Origin: Hemerocallis citrina
Taxonomy: Eukaryota > Streptophyta > Magnoliopsida > Asparagales > Asphodelaceae
DNA: 64,000 bases
Reading direction: 5' to 3'
Assembly (NCBI GenBank): GCA_017893485.1
Contig: CM030363.1
Location: 110,665,073-110,729,072 of the forward strand
Below, one piece after another: positions 1 through 10,879 of the stretch. The translations under genes were made by a program, and so were the position numbers. Under the pieces are notes generated by a model, which was given only the letters and a program-made list of their open reading frames with translations, made no database searches and had not been told where the DNA came from. How positions within the stretch are numbered: position 1 is the first letter of the stretch; the number at the start of each line of letters is the position of its first letter.

Positions 1-487
1 TGGCTTTTTGGTTTTTGGTATCACACCCACTACTCTTTTATCGTTACTTCATACTTTAGTACTTGATGATTATTTGTTGGATATTATTATTTCAGTTCAT
101 TTATGATGTTTTGTTTGATTTGTCACCACTCACACCATTTATGGCTGACCCCGTAGTTTGGGGGTTAGGGTTCAACTCTAGCCTCACATGTTGCAGATTA
201 TTGCTTAGATTGGAGGTTGGATGCTAGAGTGGGCAGTTTGAGATAATTGGATTATTTAGTGATTGGTGTAAAACTGTAAAGGAATTTGAGATCATTCTGA
301 GTTGTAAATACAAAGATTAATTTGTGTTGAGATGATTAGACTTCCGCTGGGATTTGTAATAATTGTTGTAATAAAAGAAAGAAAATTTTAGTGGTGTTTG
401 TTGGTGTTTATTGTTTTATTGAAGTGGATTACTGAGATTTCGCCACGTATTTTCTAAGCTCTCATATTAGAAATTCGGGGCGCTACA
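1..487 (-). mobile_element. LTR fragment, probably Tekay/Del-type chromovirus
   Basis: Read on the minus strand, the segment begins at 487 with TGTAGCGCCCCGAATTTC, the kind of start seen in LTRs of plant Tekay/Del chromoviruses. It continues with AT-rich noncoding sequence to the window edge. It abuts, without a gap, an open gag/protease frame of a Tat element that continues to the right, so it appears to have inserted into that element. No coding sequence is present. A related start (TATAACGCCCC) occurs on the plus strand at 54796. Lineage assignment rests only on the terminal sequence; the other end and the target duplication are outside the window. Confidence 0.55.
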
Positions 488-1312
488 TTGAGGGATGAGA
501 TAGAAGCCCTCATCCGGAGGGGGCAGTTGGCCAAATTCGTGAAGGCTAATGATCGGGCGGACCGCAACACTTCTCCGCCTCGGGGGGCTAACAAGCGCTC
601 CGAGCGACGCGAGGAGACACCCGAGTTCGAGGAAGAGCGGGTTCTGCACCTGATCCACGGAGGCCCCATGGGAGGCTCCTCTAATTCCTCTCGGAAGGCC
701 TTCGTCCGAGAGGTCAACTCGGTTCACAGCGCCCCTCCTCCTAAAGGTCTCGGCATCCCTGTGTCTTTCTCCGATGAAGACCTCGAAGGGGTCCGAACTC
801 CCCACTGTGACGCCCTCGTCATCGACCTCCGCATGGCCAACTTCAAGGTGCAGAGGATCTTAGTAGACAATGGGAGTTCGGTCAATATCCTCTTCCTCTC
901 GGCCTTCCGAGGCCTGCAGCTGTCCCGGGACCGTCTCAAGCCGGCCGGTTACACACTCCACGGGTTCACGGGGGTCCCAGTAACTGTCGAGGGGGTGATA
1001 ACCCTAGACGTGACTGCTGGAAGCACCCCTACTACCCGGACCGAGCCGATGGACTTCATGGTCGTCGACATCCCGGCAGCGTATAATGTCATTCTGGGCC
1101 GACCCGGCCTAGCCGCCTTGGAAGCTGTCCCCTCAGCGTACCATCTCAAAATGAAGTTCCCCACTCGGTCGGGAGTAGGGGAAGTCAGGGGAAGCCAAGA
1201 GACAGCCCGGAAGTGCTACATGACTTCCACTGGGGGACCGGTGCTCTCGCTCGAGACACTAGAATCCCCGAGCCGAAAGTTCGGCCAACGTCCGAGCCGG
1301 CGGACGAGTTAG
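488..1312 (+). pseudogene. Tat gag C-terminus and aspartic protease (partial)
   Basis: This is the retained end of Gag followed by the retroviral-type aspartic protease that would cut the polyprotein. The frame is already open at its left edge (TTG, not a real start), so the N-terminus was lost to the element at 1-487. The protease active-site motif ILVDNGSSVNILF sits at about residues 120-132, and the later hydrophobic ILGRPGL motif is at about 200-206. Family-typical ARKCYMTS follows, after which the frame should run on into RT. Instead a one-base shift between about 1230 and 1290 moves the coding frame, and this frame ends at TAG 1310-1312. A single-base deletion is the simplest explanation. 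Confidence 0.85.
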
Positions 1313-4300
1313 AAGATGTGCTCTTCTCGGACGAGGACCCGAGCCAAAAGTTCCTCATCAGCAAGTCCTTGCCGACCGCGCTGTGCTCTGACCTGATTAA
1401 ATGCATCCGGGATAACCATGACCTGTTTGCTTGGTCGGTCGCGGATATGCCCGGCATTTCCGAGGAGTTGCTGGTCCACCGCCTAAGTGTCGAGCCGGGG
1501 TGCAAGCCGGTTCAGCAGAAGAGACGGAAATTCACTCCCGAGCGACAGCAGGCCATTAAAGAGGAGGTGGATAAACTTTTGAAGGCTAAGTTCATACAGG
1601 AGGTAAACTACCCCGAGTGGCTCTCCAATGTTGTAATGGTGAAGAAGTCCAACGGCTCCTGGAGAATATGCATTGACTTCACCGACCTGAATAAGGCATG
1701 TCCGAAGGACCCATTTCCTCTTCCGAACATCGACACCCTCATTGATGCCACCTCGGGCCATGAGCTCCTCAGATTCATGGACGCCTTTTCCGGCTATAAT
1801 CAAATCCGAATGTTCCCTCCGGACATTCTGAAGACCTCCTTCATCACCGATCAAGGCCTCTACTGCTACCGAGTCATGCCATTTGGGTTGAAGAACGCGG
1901 GCGCCACCTATCAGCGCCTCATCAACAAGGTCTTTCAGAGCCAGATAGGCCAGAATATGGAGGTGTACGTTGACGACATGCTCGTCAAGAGTATCTGAGG
2001 CACTGACCACGTGGCCGACCTCCAGGAGGCCTTCGGCGTGTTGAGGAGACACAGCATGCGGCTGAACCCGAACAAGTGTGCGTTCGGGGTCTCTTCGGGA
2101 AAGTTCCTCGGCTTCATGGTGAGCCAGCGAGGGATCGAAGCAAATCCCGAGAAGATCAAGGCCATATTGGACATGGCCCCACCCCGGAACGTCAAGGAGG
2201 TGCAGAAGTTGACTGGTCGGCTCGCCGCTATCGGCCGGTTCCTCTCGAAGTCCGGGGAAAAGTGCCTCCCCTTCTTCAAAGCTCTCAGGGGGGCTAAGGG
2301 TTTTGAATGGGGCCAACCACAACAAGAATCGTTCGACCAACTGAAGGCCTACTTGGTGAACCCCCCTCTGCTCAGCAAACCTGTCCCGGGCGAGACACTC
2401 TTCATCTACTTGGCTGCTTCCGAGCAGACCCTAAGTGCTGTCTTGGTGAGAGAGGAGGACCGGGCCCAAAGGCCCATCTACTACGTGAGCAAGGTGCTTC
2501 GGGACGCCGAGCTCCGTTATCCGAAGATAGAGAAGATGGCCTACGTCCTGGTCATGGCAGCGAGGAAGCTTCGGCCGTACTTTCAATCCCACTCGGTCGT
2601 TGTTCTCACCGACCAACCCCTAAAGCAGATCCTCCACAAGCCTGAGACCTTGGGCCGGCTAATGAAGTGGTCCATAGAGCTGAGCCAGCATGACATCTCT
2701 TACCAGCCTCGGACAGCAATTAAAGCACAGGCCCTCACCGACTTCATCGTAGAGTCCGCTATCCCTGAGGTCAGCCACGCCCCGAATGGACCCCCCATTT
2801 GGACAGTCTTCGTGGACGGCTCCTCCTGTAACGAAGGAAGCGGCACAAGAATCATCCTGAACGGCCCTGACGACTTCGTCCTCCAGTACGCGATCCGTAT
2901 GAACTTCAAGGCCTCGAACAATGAGGCGGAGTACGAGGCACTCATTGCTGGTCTCGGACTTGCACGAAGTGCTGGGGCGCAGTGCCTCTGAATCCACAGC
3001 GATTCCCAGCTTATCGTGAACCAAGTCTTGGGTGAATACGAGGCCAGAGACGAGCGGATGGCAAAGTACCTCGCTAAGGTCCGGGTCCTCATGAGCCAGT
3101 TCGAAGAGGCGCTCATTCAACGAGTTCCTCGTGAGGAGAATTCGCAGGCCGATGCCCTCTCCAAGTTGGCCTCATCCTCCTTACAAGGTCTTGAACAGAC
3201 CGTTCTGATCGAGGTCCTCTCTAGGTCGAGCATAGAAGACGAGACACCCGGCTCGGTGGAGTCATTGCCGGTCATGTTGCAGGATAATTGGATGAAGCCG
3301 TTGGTGGAATTCTTGAGGGACGGGGTTCTGCCCGAGGATCCCAAGGAAGCACGCCGAGTCAGAACTCGGGCCGAGCGCTATGTCTTGATCGAGGGTATCT
3401 TATACAAACGCTCCTTCTCTCAAATAGACGGCCGACCATACATAAAGTGCCTCTCTCCAGAGCAGGCCGAATATGCCCTACAAGAGCTCCACGAAGGCAT
3501 CGGCGGGGCACATTCAGGGTCCAGGTCCTTGGCCCGAAAAGCTTTGAATTATGGATACTTCTGGTCGACCCTCCTTCAAGACGCCGAGCGACACGTTCGG
3601 CAATGTAGCTCTTGTCAGAGACACTCCAGCATCCGTCGCATCCCTCAAGCCAACCTCGCCTCCCTATCAAGTCCTATCCCCTTCGCAATGTGGGGGATGG
3701 ATTTACTAGGGCCTTTCCCTCCGGCTCCGGGACAGTTCAAGTTCTTGGTCGTAGCCATCGACTACTTCTCGAAGTGGGTCGAGGCCGAACCCCTCGCCAC
3801 TATAACCGAGAAAAAGGTGGTACAATTCTTCTGGAAGAACATCATCTGCAGATTCGGCGTCCCCTGTGTCCTCGTGATGGACAACAGGACTCAGTTCACT
3901 GGCGCAGCATTCCGAGCTCTGTGCGACGACCTAGCCATCCAACAGCGCTTCTCGTCCGTCTCCCACCCTCAATCGAACGGACAGGCAGAAAACGCTAATC
4001 GGCAGATCCTCGCAGGCATCAAGAAAAGGCTGGACAAAAGTTCCAAAGGCTTATGGGTCGACCAACTCCCCAACGTCTTATGGAACTACCGCACGAGCAA
4101 GCGGACCCCCACCGGCGAGTCCCCTTTCAACCTCACCTATGGGTCCGAGGCCGTGATACCTCTCGAGGTCGGAATACCTTCCCCTCGGCTCACGGCCTAC
4201 AATGAGGAACAGAACGCCAGGGACCTCAGGGCAGACTTAGATCTGATAGATGAGCTGAGGGAAAGAGCATCGATTCGGCAGCAGAATTACTGAAGAAGGG

Positions 4301-4554
4301 TCGAGCTGGCATATAACAAGAAGGTCCGACCCACCAACCTTAAGCAAGGAGATCTAGTCTTGAGAAAGCTGGCCATATCCTTCCCCAATCAGAAGAGCAA
4401 GCTGGCTCCGAACTGGGAAGGGCCGTACAGGATCACGAGGGTAGTTCGGTCCGGAGCATATCGTCTGGAAGATCTAAAGGGCAAAGAAATTCCGAGGACC
4501 TGGAATGCCGACCACCTCCTAAAATACCAAGAAAGCGCCCCGGCGCCGCTCTAA
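1213..4554 (+). pseudogene. Tat pol: RT, RNase H, second RNase H, integrase
   Basis: One reading frame carries the pol domains but is cut by TGA at 1996-1998, 2989-2991 and 4291-4293. RT spans about 1500-2250, with catalytic YVDDML at about 1966-1983. The usual RNase H follows at about 2390-2760. A second RNase H, with VFVDGSS at about 2806 and IHSDSQL just after the second stop, spans about 2800-3180. Integrase starts with an HHCC zinc finger (about 3490-3620). Its catalytic domain has the first Asp in WGMDLLGPF, the second in VMDNRTQF and Glu in GQAENANR. The C-terminus ends in a WEGPYRI...WNADHLLKY region typical of Tat integrases. The second-Asp motif has Arg where Gly is usual (DNG to DNR). 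All three stops fit a CGA arginine codon changed to TGA. Confidence 0.93.
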
Positions 4555-4645
4555 GTATCATAGGATATCGAGCCATTCCTCTCCTCTGACTTGTAACCTA
4601 TTTTTCATAAATTGTAATATGTAAAACGGTTCGCCGTCGATTATC

Positions 4646-4651
4646 AATAAA
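4646..4651 (+). terminator. Possible polyadenylation signal after pol
   Basis: AATAAA lies about 90 bases after the pol stop, in ATCAATAAAGAAAG. It could end a gag-pol transcript before the repeat-rich 3' region, but a retrotransposon genome must read through to the 3' LTR, so its use is uncertain. Confidence 0.3.
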
Positions 4652-4731
4652 GAAAGATCTTTCGTACTTATGAGTTAGCATGCTTCTCTCCGCTCTTATC
4701 ATCTGCTTTTTAAATTTTAAATTCAACCAAT

Positions 4732-5400
4732 GGTTCGGAGTCCATGTCCGGTTCGACTTTACCTCCTCGGCTCGCCCCCGGACGAGCCAGAGGTAGATCG
4801 CCGTTCGGAACTGCTCCCACAACCGTTGAACTACACCGATGGTTCGGAGTCCAACACTCGGCACGACTTTACCTCCTCGGCTTGCCCCTGGACAAGCCAG
4901 GGGTAGATCGTCGTTCGGAATTTCTCCCACAACCGTTGAACTACACCGATGGTTCGGAGTCCAACACTCGGCTCGACTTTATCTCCTCGGCTCGCCCCCG
5001 GACGAGCCAGGGGTAGACCGCCGTTCGGAATTGCTCCCACAACCGTTGAACTACACCGATGGTTCGGAGTCCAACACTCGGCTCGACTTTACCTCCTCGG
5101 CTTGCCTCCGGACGAGCCAAGGGTAGATCGCCGTTCGGAATTGCTCCCACAACCGTTGAACTACACCGATGGTTCGGAGTCCAACACTCGGCTCGACTTT
5201 ACCTCCTCGACTCGCCCCCGGACGAGCCAGGGGTAGATCGCCGTTCGGAATTGCTCCCACAACCGATGAACTACACCGATGGTTCGGAGTCCAACACTCG
5301 GCTGGACTTTACCTCCGCGGCTCGCCTCCGGACGAGCCAGGGGTAGATCGCCATTCGGAATTGCTCCCACAACCGTCGAACTGCACCAATGGCCCCGGAG
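4732..5400 (+). repeat. 110-bp tandem repeat, about six units
   Basis: Units begin with GGTTCGGAGTCC at 4732, 4841, 4951, 5061, 5171 and 5281, with a diverged start at 5391, so the period is 109-110 bp. Each unit has a short stem-loop (GGCTCG...CGAGCC with an 8-base loop). In the second unit both sides change together (GGCTTG at 4879-4884 with CAAGCC at 4893-4898). The repeated 69- and 95-codon open frames here are by-products of the repeat. Just beyond, 5413-5454 holds another inverted pair (CTCCTAGTC/GACTAGGAG). Confidence 0.93.
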
Positions 5401-5544
5401 TCCAACACTTGGCTCCTAGTCCCCCCAAGCTTGCTTCGTGGCAGACTAGGAGTGGTCCACCCCTCAGCTTCGCCAGTAGAGGGATACCGAAGCTACGTCC
5501 GGCCGCATAATCCGAGCAATCTTGCCTAGCAGCCGAAGCCCGAG

Positions 5545-5900
5545 ACCCCACGCCTTCGGTCGGCTACCGAGCAGGGGCCTTCCTGACCCTACAAACGGAG
5601 AAAACTCACTTTCTCCTCAACTTTCGTGCATGATCTCGATCAGAAGGCTCAGATCTTACCACCGACGCTAAACGACAAGATAGCGTTTTCTTGGGAACTG
5701 AGCCGCCTCGAGATTCGTGCCAACATCCAACGATCCAGATCTTGCCACTGACGCTAAACGACAGGATAGCGTTTCCTTGGGAATTGCGACGCCTTGAGAT
5801 TTGCGCCGACATCCGACAGCCCAGATATTGTCAGAATCGCTAAACGACAAAGGTAGCGCCCCGTCAAGAGCTCGTTCGCTTCGAGATTCTCGCCGACGGC
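5545..5900 (+). repeat. Hairpin-bearing repeats of about 86 bp, three units
   Basis: After a GC-rich lead-in (CTTCGGTCGGCTACCGAGCA) come three diverged units starting at about 5651, 5737 and 5823 (AGATCTT/AGATATT). Each has a stem-loop centred on ACGACA. The stem is ACGCTA/TAGCGT in units one and two (5665-5670 with 5681-5686; 5751-5756 with 5767-5772) and CGCTA/TAGCG in the third. Related copies with a different but still paired stem occur at 10420-10570 and 12350-13165. Confidence 0.8.
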
Positions 5901-5961
5901 ACCATGTGCTCGGCTCCAGGACCTCGGCACGGCCAACACACACACAAGAGAAATAAGTACA

Positions 5962-7560
5962 CAGAACCACAAAGGAATTTTATTAATAATCGGGACACAA
6001 TACAAAGCAGTCTTTCCATAGTCACAAAGTGTTGGAAAACAAAAAATACAACGCCGACCCATTACACTTGGTCCTCAAACGGAAAAGTCTTCACTGGTCT
6101 CCTCGGTCGCCATTCCTTCCACTTCAGCCGTTAGCCCCTCCGCCTCCTTTCGAAGCTTCGCCTCCACAGTCTGTAAGTGCTGGATCTCGGAAATCAAATC
6201 GTCCCGCTCGGCTAATATCTTCGACTGATTGTGCCGAATACACTGAACTCGAAGAGCGTTACTAAAAGCTATCTGCGAGTCCTCGTCCTCCCCTGCGGGG
6301 GTCGCCTCGATGATCCTGTTCTCCAGGCGTTGGATCTCGGCGTCTCGTTGGCCGAGGACGGACTGAAGGTGGGCCCGCTCGCTCTCAGCTCGACGTAACT
6401 CCAGCTCCACTCTACGACGCCGCTCTCGACCCTTCGACGAGCGAGACTTCGCCACCCCGGAGGTCGGCTCGGCATCAGCTTCATTGTCCGAGCCGTTGGG
6501 ATCGGTGTACTGCTCTGACACCAGGGGCTGAAAAGAAAGGAAAATGAATAACAAGATTTCAATACACTTCCGAGGCGCGACACTTGAAGAATTTTCCAAT
6601 CATATTCAGATATAATAGCACCACATACAACAAGACCGACTCTACTACAAAGTTTCGCGACAATCAGAAAGAACACAAGACGACATGATCAGGGCCTCTT
6701 CGGAAGGGGAACGCTTCGGTTTAAGGAAACACGAGGACGACGAGGCCTGCCCTCCGAACTCGATCCTAAACCAACGAAACGTGACCCCCTTCACTGCTGA
6801 CCCTAATTGTGGCGCCGACCGAGGCACCGCTCGACGAGACGGCTGCGCTACTCTGAGCGTCGGCAGGGCTCTGCCTAGCCGCAGGCAAACGCGTCACGAG
6901 TTCGTAAAAGGAAATCCCTCTCTCGCTCTCTTTGCGAGTGCACGACGTATTGCGGACGTTAGCCCTCTCCGGCATAGGCTTGAGTGACGCGACCTCTTCC
7001 TCCAGTTCGATGATTCTGTCTCTCAGAGCGTCGTCCTTCGCCAACTTCTTCAGATGAGAAGGCCTTGACGAGCCAGAGACGTTGGCGCCATCGGTCGCGA
7101 GCCGTCGGAAATGGGTGACCTCGATCCCCTATCTATCGTGATCCTTCTGAGCCGGTCGACCTCGGCCAACAACCTCTTGCGCTCGGCCGACGCCTTCTCT
7201 AGCTCGGAAGTTAGCTTCTCTTCCGCCGCCGAGCGTTCTTTCTCCGCTAATTCTATGTGTTGGACCTCAGCCAAAAGCTCGTCATTCTTCTGCTCGGCAG
7301 CAGTAAGCTCTCTACGGAGCCGCTCGACCTCGCCTTCGGAACAAGGGGCTTGGGGGTGCTTCTGCAGTTGCCACAACTCGCGACAATACCGCCGCACAGC
7401 TGCCTTCGTCTCCTCCAGCTTCAAGAGCATGAGAAACCGATTCTGTCGGCTGTTCGAGAGCTCACCCCTCGTTTTGACCAGCTCCCTACGAAGGTGTGCA
7501 ACCTCCGTAATCGGACCGAACCTTACCTGAAAGTCAGAGATAAATCTGAGACCCAACACT
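5962..7560 (-). pseudogene. Antisense coiled-coil gene in the Tat 3' region
   Basis: Minus-strand open segments at about 7559-7050, 7044-6766 and 6599-6075 encode Glu/Lys/Arg/Leu-rich heptad-like sequence (for example EVERLRRELTAAEQKNDELL), so a coiled-coil protein is likely. Splice-like joints are visible: an acceptor TTTCTTTTCAG before CCCCTGGTG near 6530, and one near 7527 (TGACTTTCAG). The last segment ends in a stop at 6075, and AATAAA lies on the minus strand near 5970-5980. I do not recognise a named family. It could be a separate gene or the displaced 3' exons of the larger antisense gene upstream. Exon structure is inferred, and the frame changes between segments may be introns or decay. 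Confidence 0.55.
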
Positions 7561-7740
7561 CGGGGAGTTCAACGCCAAATCAAACACAAAATCCGAGTCT
7601 CAACACTTGGATAAATTTTGGCCAAACACACTGTTTTCATTCAAAACCAAGAAGAAAGTTTTACAAAGAGCGGTGGCCAGTCCGCAGTTAGGCTTACAAA
7701 AAGTAACAAAATGAAGAAAGACTAAAAGAGACAACCGAGT

Positions 7741-10056
7741 CAGGGGTCGACCTTTTTGTCGTTCGGGTCCATCGACCCCCCGGCCTTGTCCTCGCCATCG
7801 CCCCCGTCTTCGCCTTCGCTCCCGCTCTCCTCCTCGGAGTCGTCTTCCTCCTCACCCTCGGCCTCGGCCTCTCCTGGGCCTTCGACGCCTTCCGTCTCTC
7901 CCTCGGGGTCGAGCATCCCCTCGGGAACCTCCTCCTCCCCTTCCACGGGGTCGTAAAAATGGTAGGAGGACGTATCAAAGCCCGGGTTCCTGGCGGCCAC
8001 GTGGAGCAAGGCTCGACCGTAGGCGTTCTCCATGTTCTGGAGCATGTATTGCGCGGACTCCTCCTGCACAGCCTTCTTCACCTTCTTCACCTTCCTCTGG
8101 TGTTTGGCCATGATCTTCTCGGCCCTCTTCCGAGCCCTCTCCGCTTCCGACCGAGCGTTGGCCAGCTCCTCCTTCAGCTCGGCAACCTCCTTCTCCGAGG
8201 CCTCAAGTTTGGTCACCGCGTCCTTCGACAGCTGAATGGCGTCGGCCAGCTGCTTCTCCAGCCCAGCCACTTCCGCACCCTTCTTTGCCGAGCTGCTTCG
8301 CGACCTTGACACGCTCCACCCTCTCCCGCACATGTTCCTGTTCCTTGCTTGCGAACTCCTCGAGCAGGAAGTTGAAGTGGCAGAGGGTCTGATAAGAGAA
8401 CAAGACATTAGAACCGAACCCAAGGACTTGGAAAAATCTGAGAAAGAATTTTTTAGAGGAAGAGCTGGGCCTACTTACCGATATGGTGTTCCGAGCAATC
8501 TGCATCGCGGCGTCCCCTGCTAGCCCGGCCTTCAGGGTCGCTCGATCCTTTGGGGTCGGCAGGTGCCTCACCGCCTCCATGCAGATATTGTCGTCGCCCA
8601 AGAAGCCGTTGACGTTCATCACCTGCCAGTCAGGGACGAAGATCTGCTTATGACGCTCGGTCAAGATCTGCTCCGCCTCGGCAATGAGGGGCGGAACTTG
8701 GAGGGACAGCACCTCCTTCATGCCGAACACACCGCTCGACGAACCGGGAGCATCCCCCTTCGAGGTCGGTGTCGGCGCGCCTGAAGCAGGAGGGTTGGGG
8801 ACCATGACCTCCCCCTGCTCGGAACCAGCCTCCGACGCAACAACCTTCGGCTGGTCGGCGACCTTCGCGATCGAAGGCTTATTCGAGGCTCGGCCATCTT
8901 GAGGCCCCGCCGAAGGCCTCTTCTTCTTCGCCTCCTGCTCCGACCTGCCCTTCGCCATCAGAGCTTTGTAGTCCAGCTTCATCGTCTCTGCACAAGCCGA
9001 ATGAAAAAACTTAGAAAAATTTTCATGAACTTTAAGCAAAGAGTATAAATACCAGAAGCATACTAGGGTCGATCGGACTGAGACCCCCTCGGAACAGATC
9101 CTCCTCGGTAATATCTTTCCAGCTTAGCGCTGGCAGGGCGAGGAGCTTCTTCTGGACCTCTGTCTCCTCATCACTCAGCACCGTGTCCTTCTTAGTTCGC
9201 TTAGGCAGGCCATCCTTCGCCCAAACCGTCGGTATCACCCACGGCGCAAGGGGCTCGGATGATGAAATACTTCTCCTTCCAATGTTTGATCGAGTCCGAA
9301 TTCTCGATCAACTTCACGCCCGTTCGGGGCGAAAGATAGAACCTTTGTTCGTCTCGCCTTGGCTGGCAAGGTCGGTAGAGGCTCCGAAAGAGAAACATAC
9401 TCGGCTTGGCACCAACCTCTTGGCACCGGAGGACGAATGCCATGACGTGCCTCCATGTGTTTCGGCATCAGCTGGGCGGGGCTCAAACCGTACCATGTCA
9501 GAACATCAACAACGAACGGGTGGAGGGGGAAACGGAGTCCGGCGATAAGGGAGTCGACTGGAAAGACGCACACGTCTGACGAAGACTTCGTATTGGCTCG
9601 GAAACCCGGCTCGGGGAGGAGCAGTCCGTAGTCGGCAGGGATCCGGAAACCCTTTCGGATCAGGTGAAGGTCGGCCTCCGTAAGAGACGAGATGGTATGG
9701 TCCACCTCGGACAGCTCTCTCGGTTCATTCTCCTCCACCAACTTAGCCGTGCCTTGGGTCACTTTCTCCAAGGTGTCCTTGGCATAGTCCCGTACACCTC
9801 CCACGCTCGACAGAGCAATGGGCTGCCGACCGAACGCTCCCGCTGTCTTCGGCGTTTCCACGATCGTGATCACCGCTTTACCCTTTTGGGACGCCACCGC
9901 GACTTCCTTAGGCGGCTCGGCCACCTCGCCCTCTCTATCCGGACGTACGACATGCTGATCGGTCAGCTCCGCCACCTCCTTCCCTTTACCCCCTCGGCCT
10001 ACTGTTTGCTCCGAGGCGGGGGTCTCGTCCGAGGACGTAATCTTAACCATTTTCAA
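7741..10056 (-). pseudogene. Antisense 'putative gypsy-type transposon' (Transposase_28-like) gene
   Basis: The minus-strand start at 10056 (MKMVKITSSDE) leads to a region like the plant 'putative gypsy type transposon' family (PF04195): RIPADYGLLLPEPG, then GLRFPLHPFVVDVL, then FLFRSLYRP and FYLSPRTGVKLIENS. A long Ala/Glu/Lys coiled coil follows, with an acidic C-terminus ending at 7741. Two introns with consensus ends are visible: 9052-8988 (GTATTT...TGCAG) and 8478-8389 (GTAAGT...ATCAG). Three breaks interrupt it: near 9440 the conserved frame moves to another one, near 9240 it moves again, and near 8285 a third shift joins the coiled-coil part. Antisense genes of this type are characteristic passengers of Tat elements; their role is unknown. 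Confidence 0.85.
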
Positions 10057-10240
10057 AAAGAGAAGGGAGAGAGACTGACCTCGAAGTAACAGCTACGGTC
10101 GGAAAGTTCACCGGAAACAAGAAACGCCTCGCCGCGTCAGCTAGCACCACCACCAAGGAGCTGAAAACTTCGAAGGCGAAAAGTAAGAACTGAAGAGAGA
10201 GAGTAAAAGTAAAAAATGAGACTTGGTCTAGGGGGGGTGA

Positions 10241-10250
10241 AGATTTATAG
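10241..10250 (-). promoter_or_regulatory. Candidate TATA box for the antisense gene
   Basis: The minus strand reads ACTATAAATC here, about 190 bases upstream of the antisense start codon at 10056, a fitting distance for a plant promoter with a short 5' UTR. This would give the antisense gene its own promoter, independent of the LTR. Confidence 0.5.
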
Positions 10251-10409
10251 TAAAAGTGGAACGTCCCTTGGACTTCCAAATGAAGAAGCGCGACTCCTGG
10301 GCCGCTCTCGAAACGTCCCGAAGGCCCAACACAACTGTCTTCTTCACCAAGTCAACTAGCTCGGCATAACGGGATCGGGAGCCGAACTACACGCAATCCG
10401 ACCACGTCA

Positions 10410-10610
10410 GCAAAGAGACCGGTCGGCTACCGAGCAAGTACCAATCCGAGCTGGCAAACGGAGAAGACTCTCTTTCTCCTCAAACTTTGCATAAAATCTC
10501 AATCAGACGGCCCAGATCTCGCCGAGAACACTAGACGACAAGATAGTGTTTTCTCGAGAAATGTGCCTATCTCGAGATGCGCGATGCCATCCAACGGTTC
10601 AGATTGCGTC
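10410..10610 (+). repeat. Single copy of the 220-bp repeat family
   Basis: This segment (GGTCGGCTACCGAGCAAGTACC onward, allowing mismatches) matches the units at 12350-13165 and the lead-in at 5545. Its stem-loop is ACACTA (10528-10533) with TAGTGT (10544-10549). Confidence 0.75.
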
Positions 10611-10670
10611 AAGTCGCTCGGATGGCCTACTCTTCCTCCATATCCCACCTCTGTCTAAAGAAACCAGAAA

Positions 10671-10680
10671 AAGTTTTTAT
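10671..10680 (-). terminator. Candidate antisense polyadenylation signal
   Basis: The minus strand reads TTGAATAAAAAC here, just downstream of the hairpin array when read leftward. Together with a minus-strand TATA-like site near 12170 it would delimit a transcript of about 1.5 kb covering the whole array. Confidence 0.4.
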
Positions 10681-10879
10681 TCAAAGTTTTAAGGCACCGC
10701 CCTCGGCGTGCCCCCCAGGCCCCACGTCTCGGTCGGCATTCCGCCGACCCACGGGGCCCGGTCAAAAGCAGATCGGCGCTCCCCCCATCTCTAACTCCTC
10801 CGGGATGACATCCATCAAAAGCCATCAGCCCGGAAGGAAGACAGAGATCGGAGGAGACCCATCATTCTGAAGCTGTTGC

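Noticed and set aside
1996..4293. Programmed stop readthrough or selenocysteine in pol
   Set aside because: Three TGA codons at different places, all fitting CGA decay, plus a frameshift; ordinary pseudogene damage is simpler.
4732..5400. CRISPR-like array
   Set aside because: The repeats are long (110 bp) and contiguous with no unique spacers, inside a plant retrotransposon.
4598..5551. Ladder of open frames of 69-113 codons on both strands
   Set aside because: They recur with the 110-bp repeat period and are only its translation; no family similarity.
6685..8902. Plus-strand frames such as 7111-7530 and 7959-8309
   Set aside because: They are shadows of the antisense coiled-coil genes, whose minus-strand frames show conserved motifs and introns.
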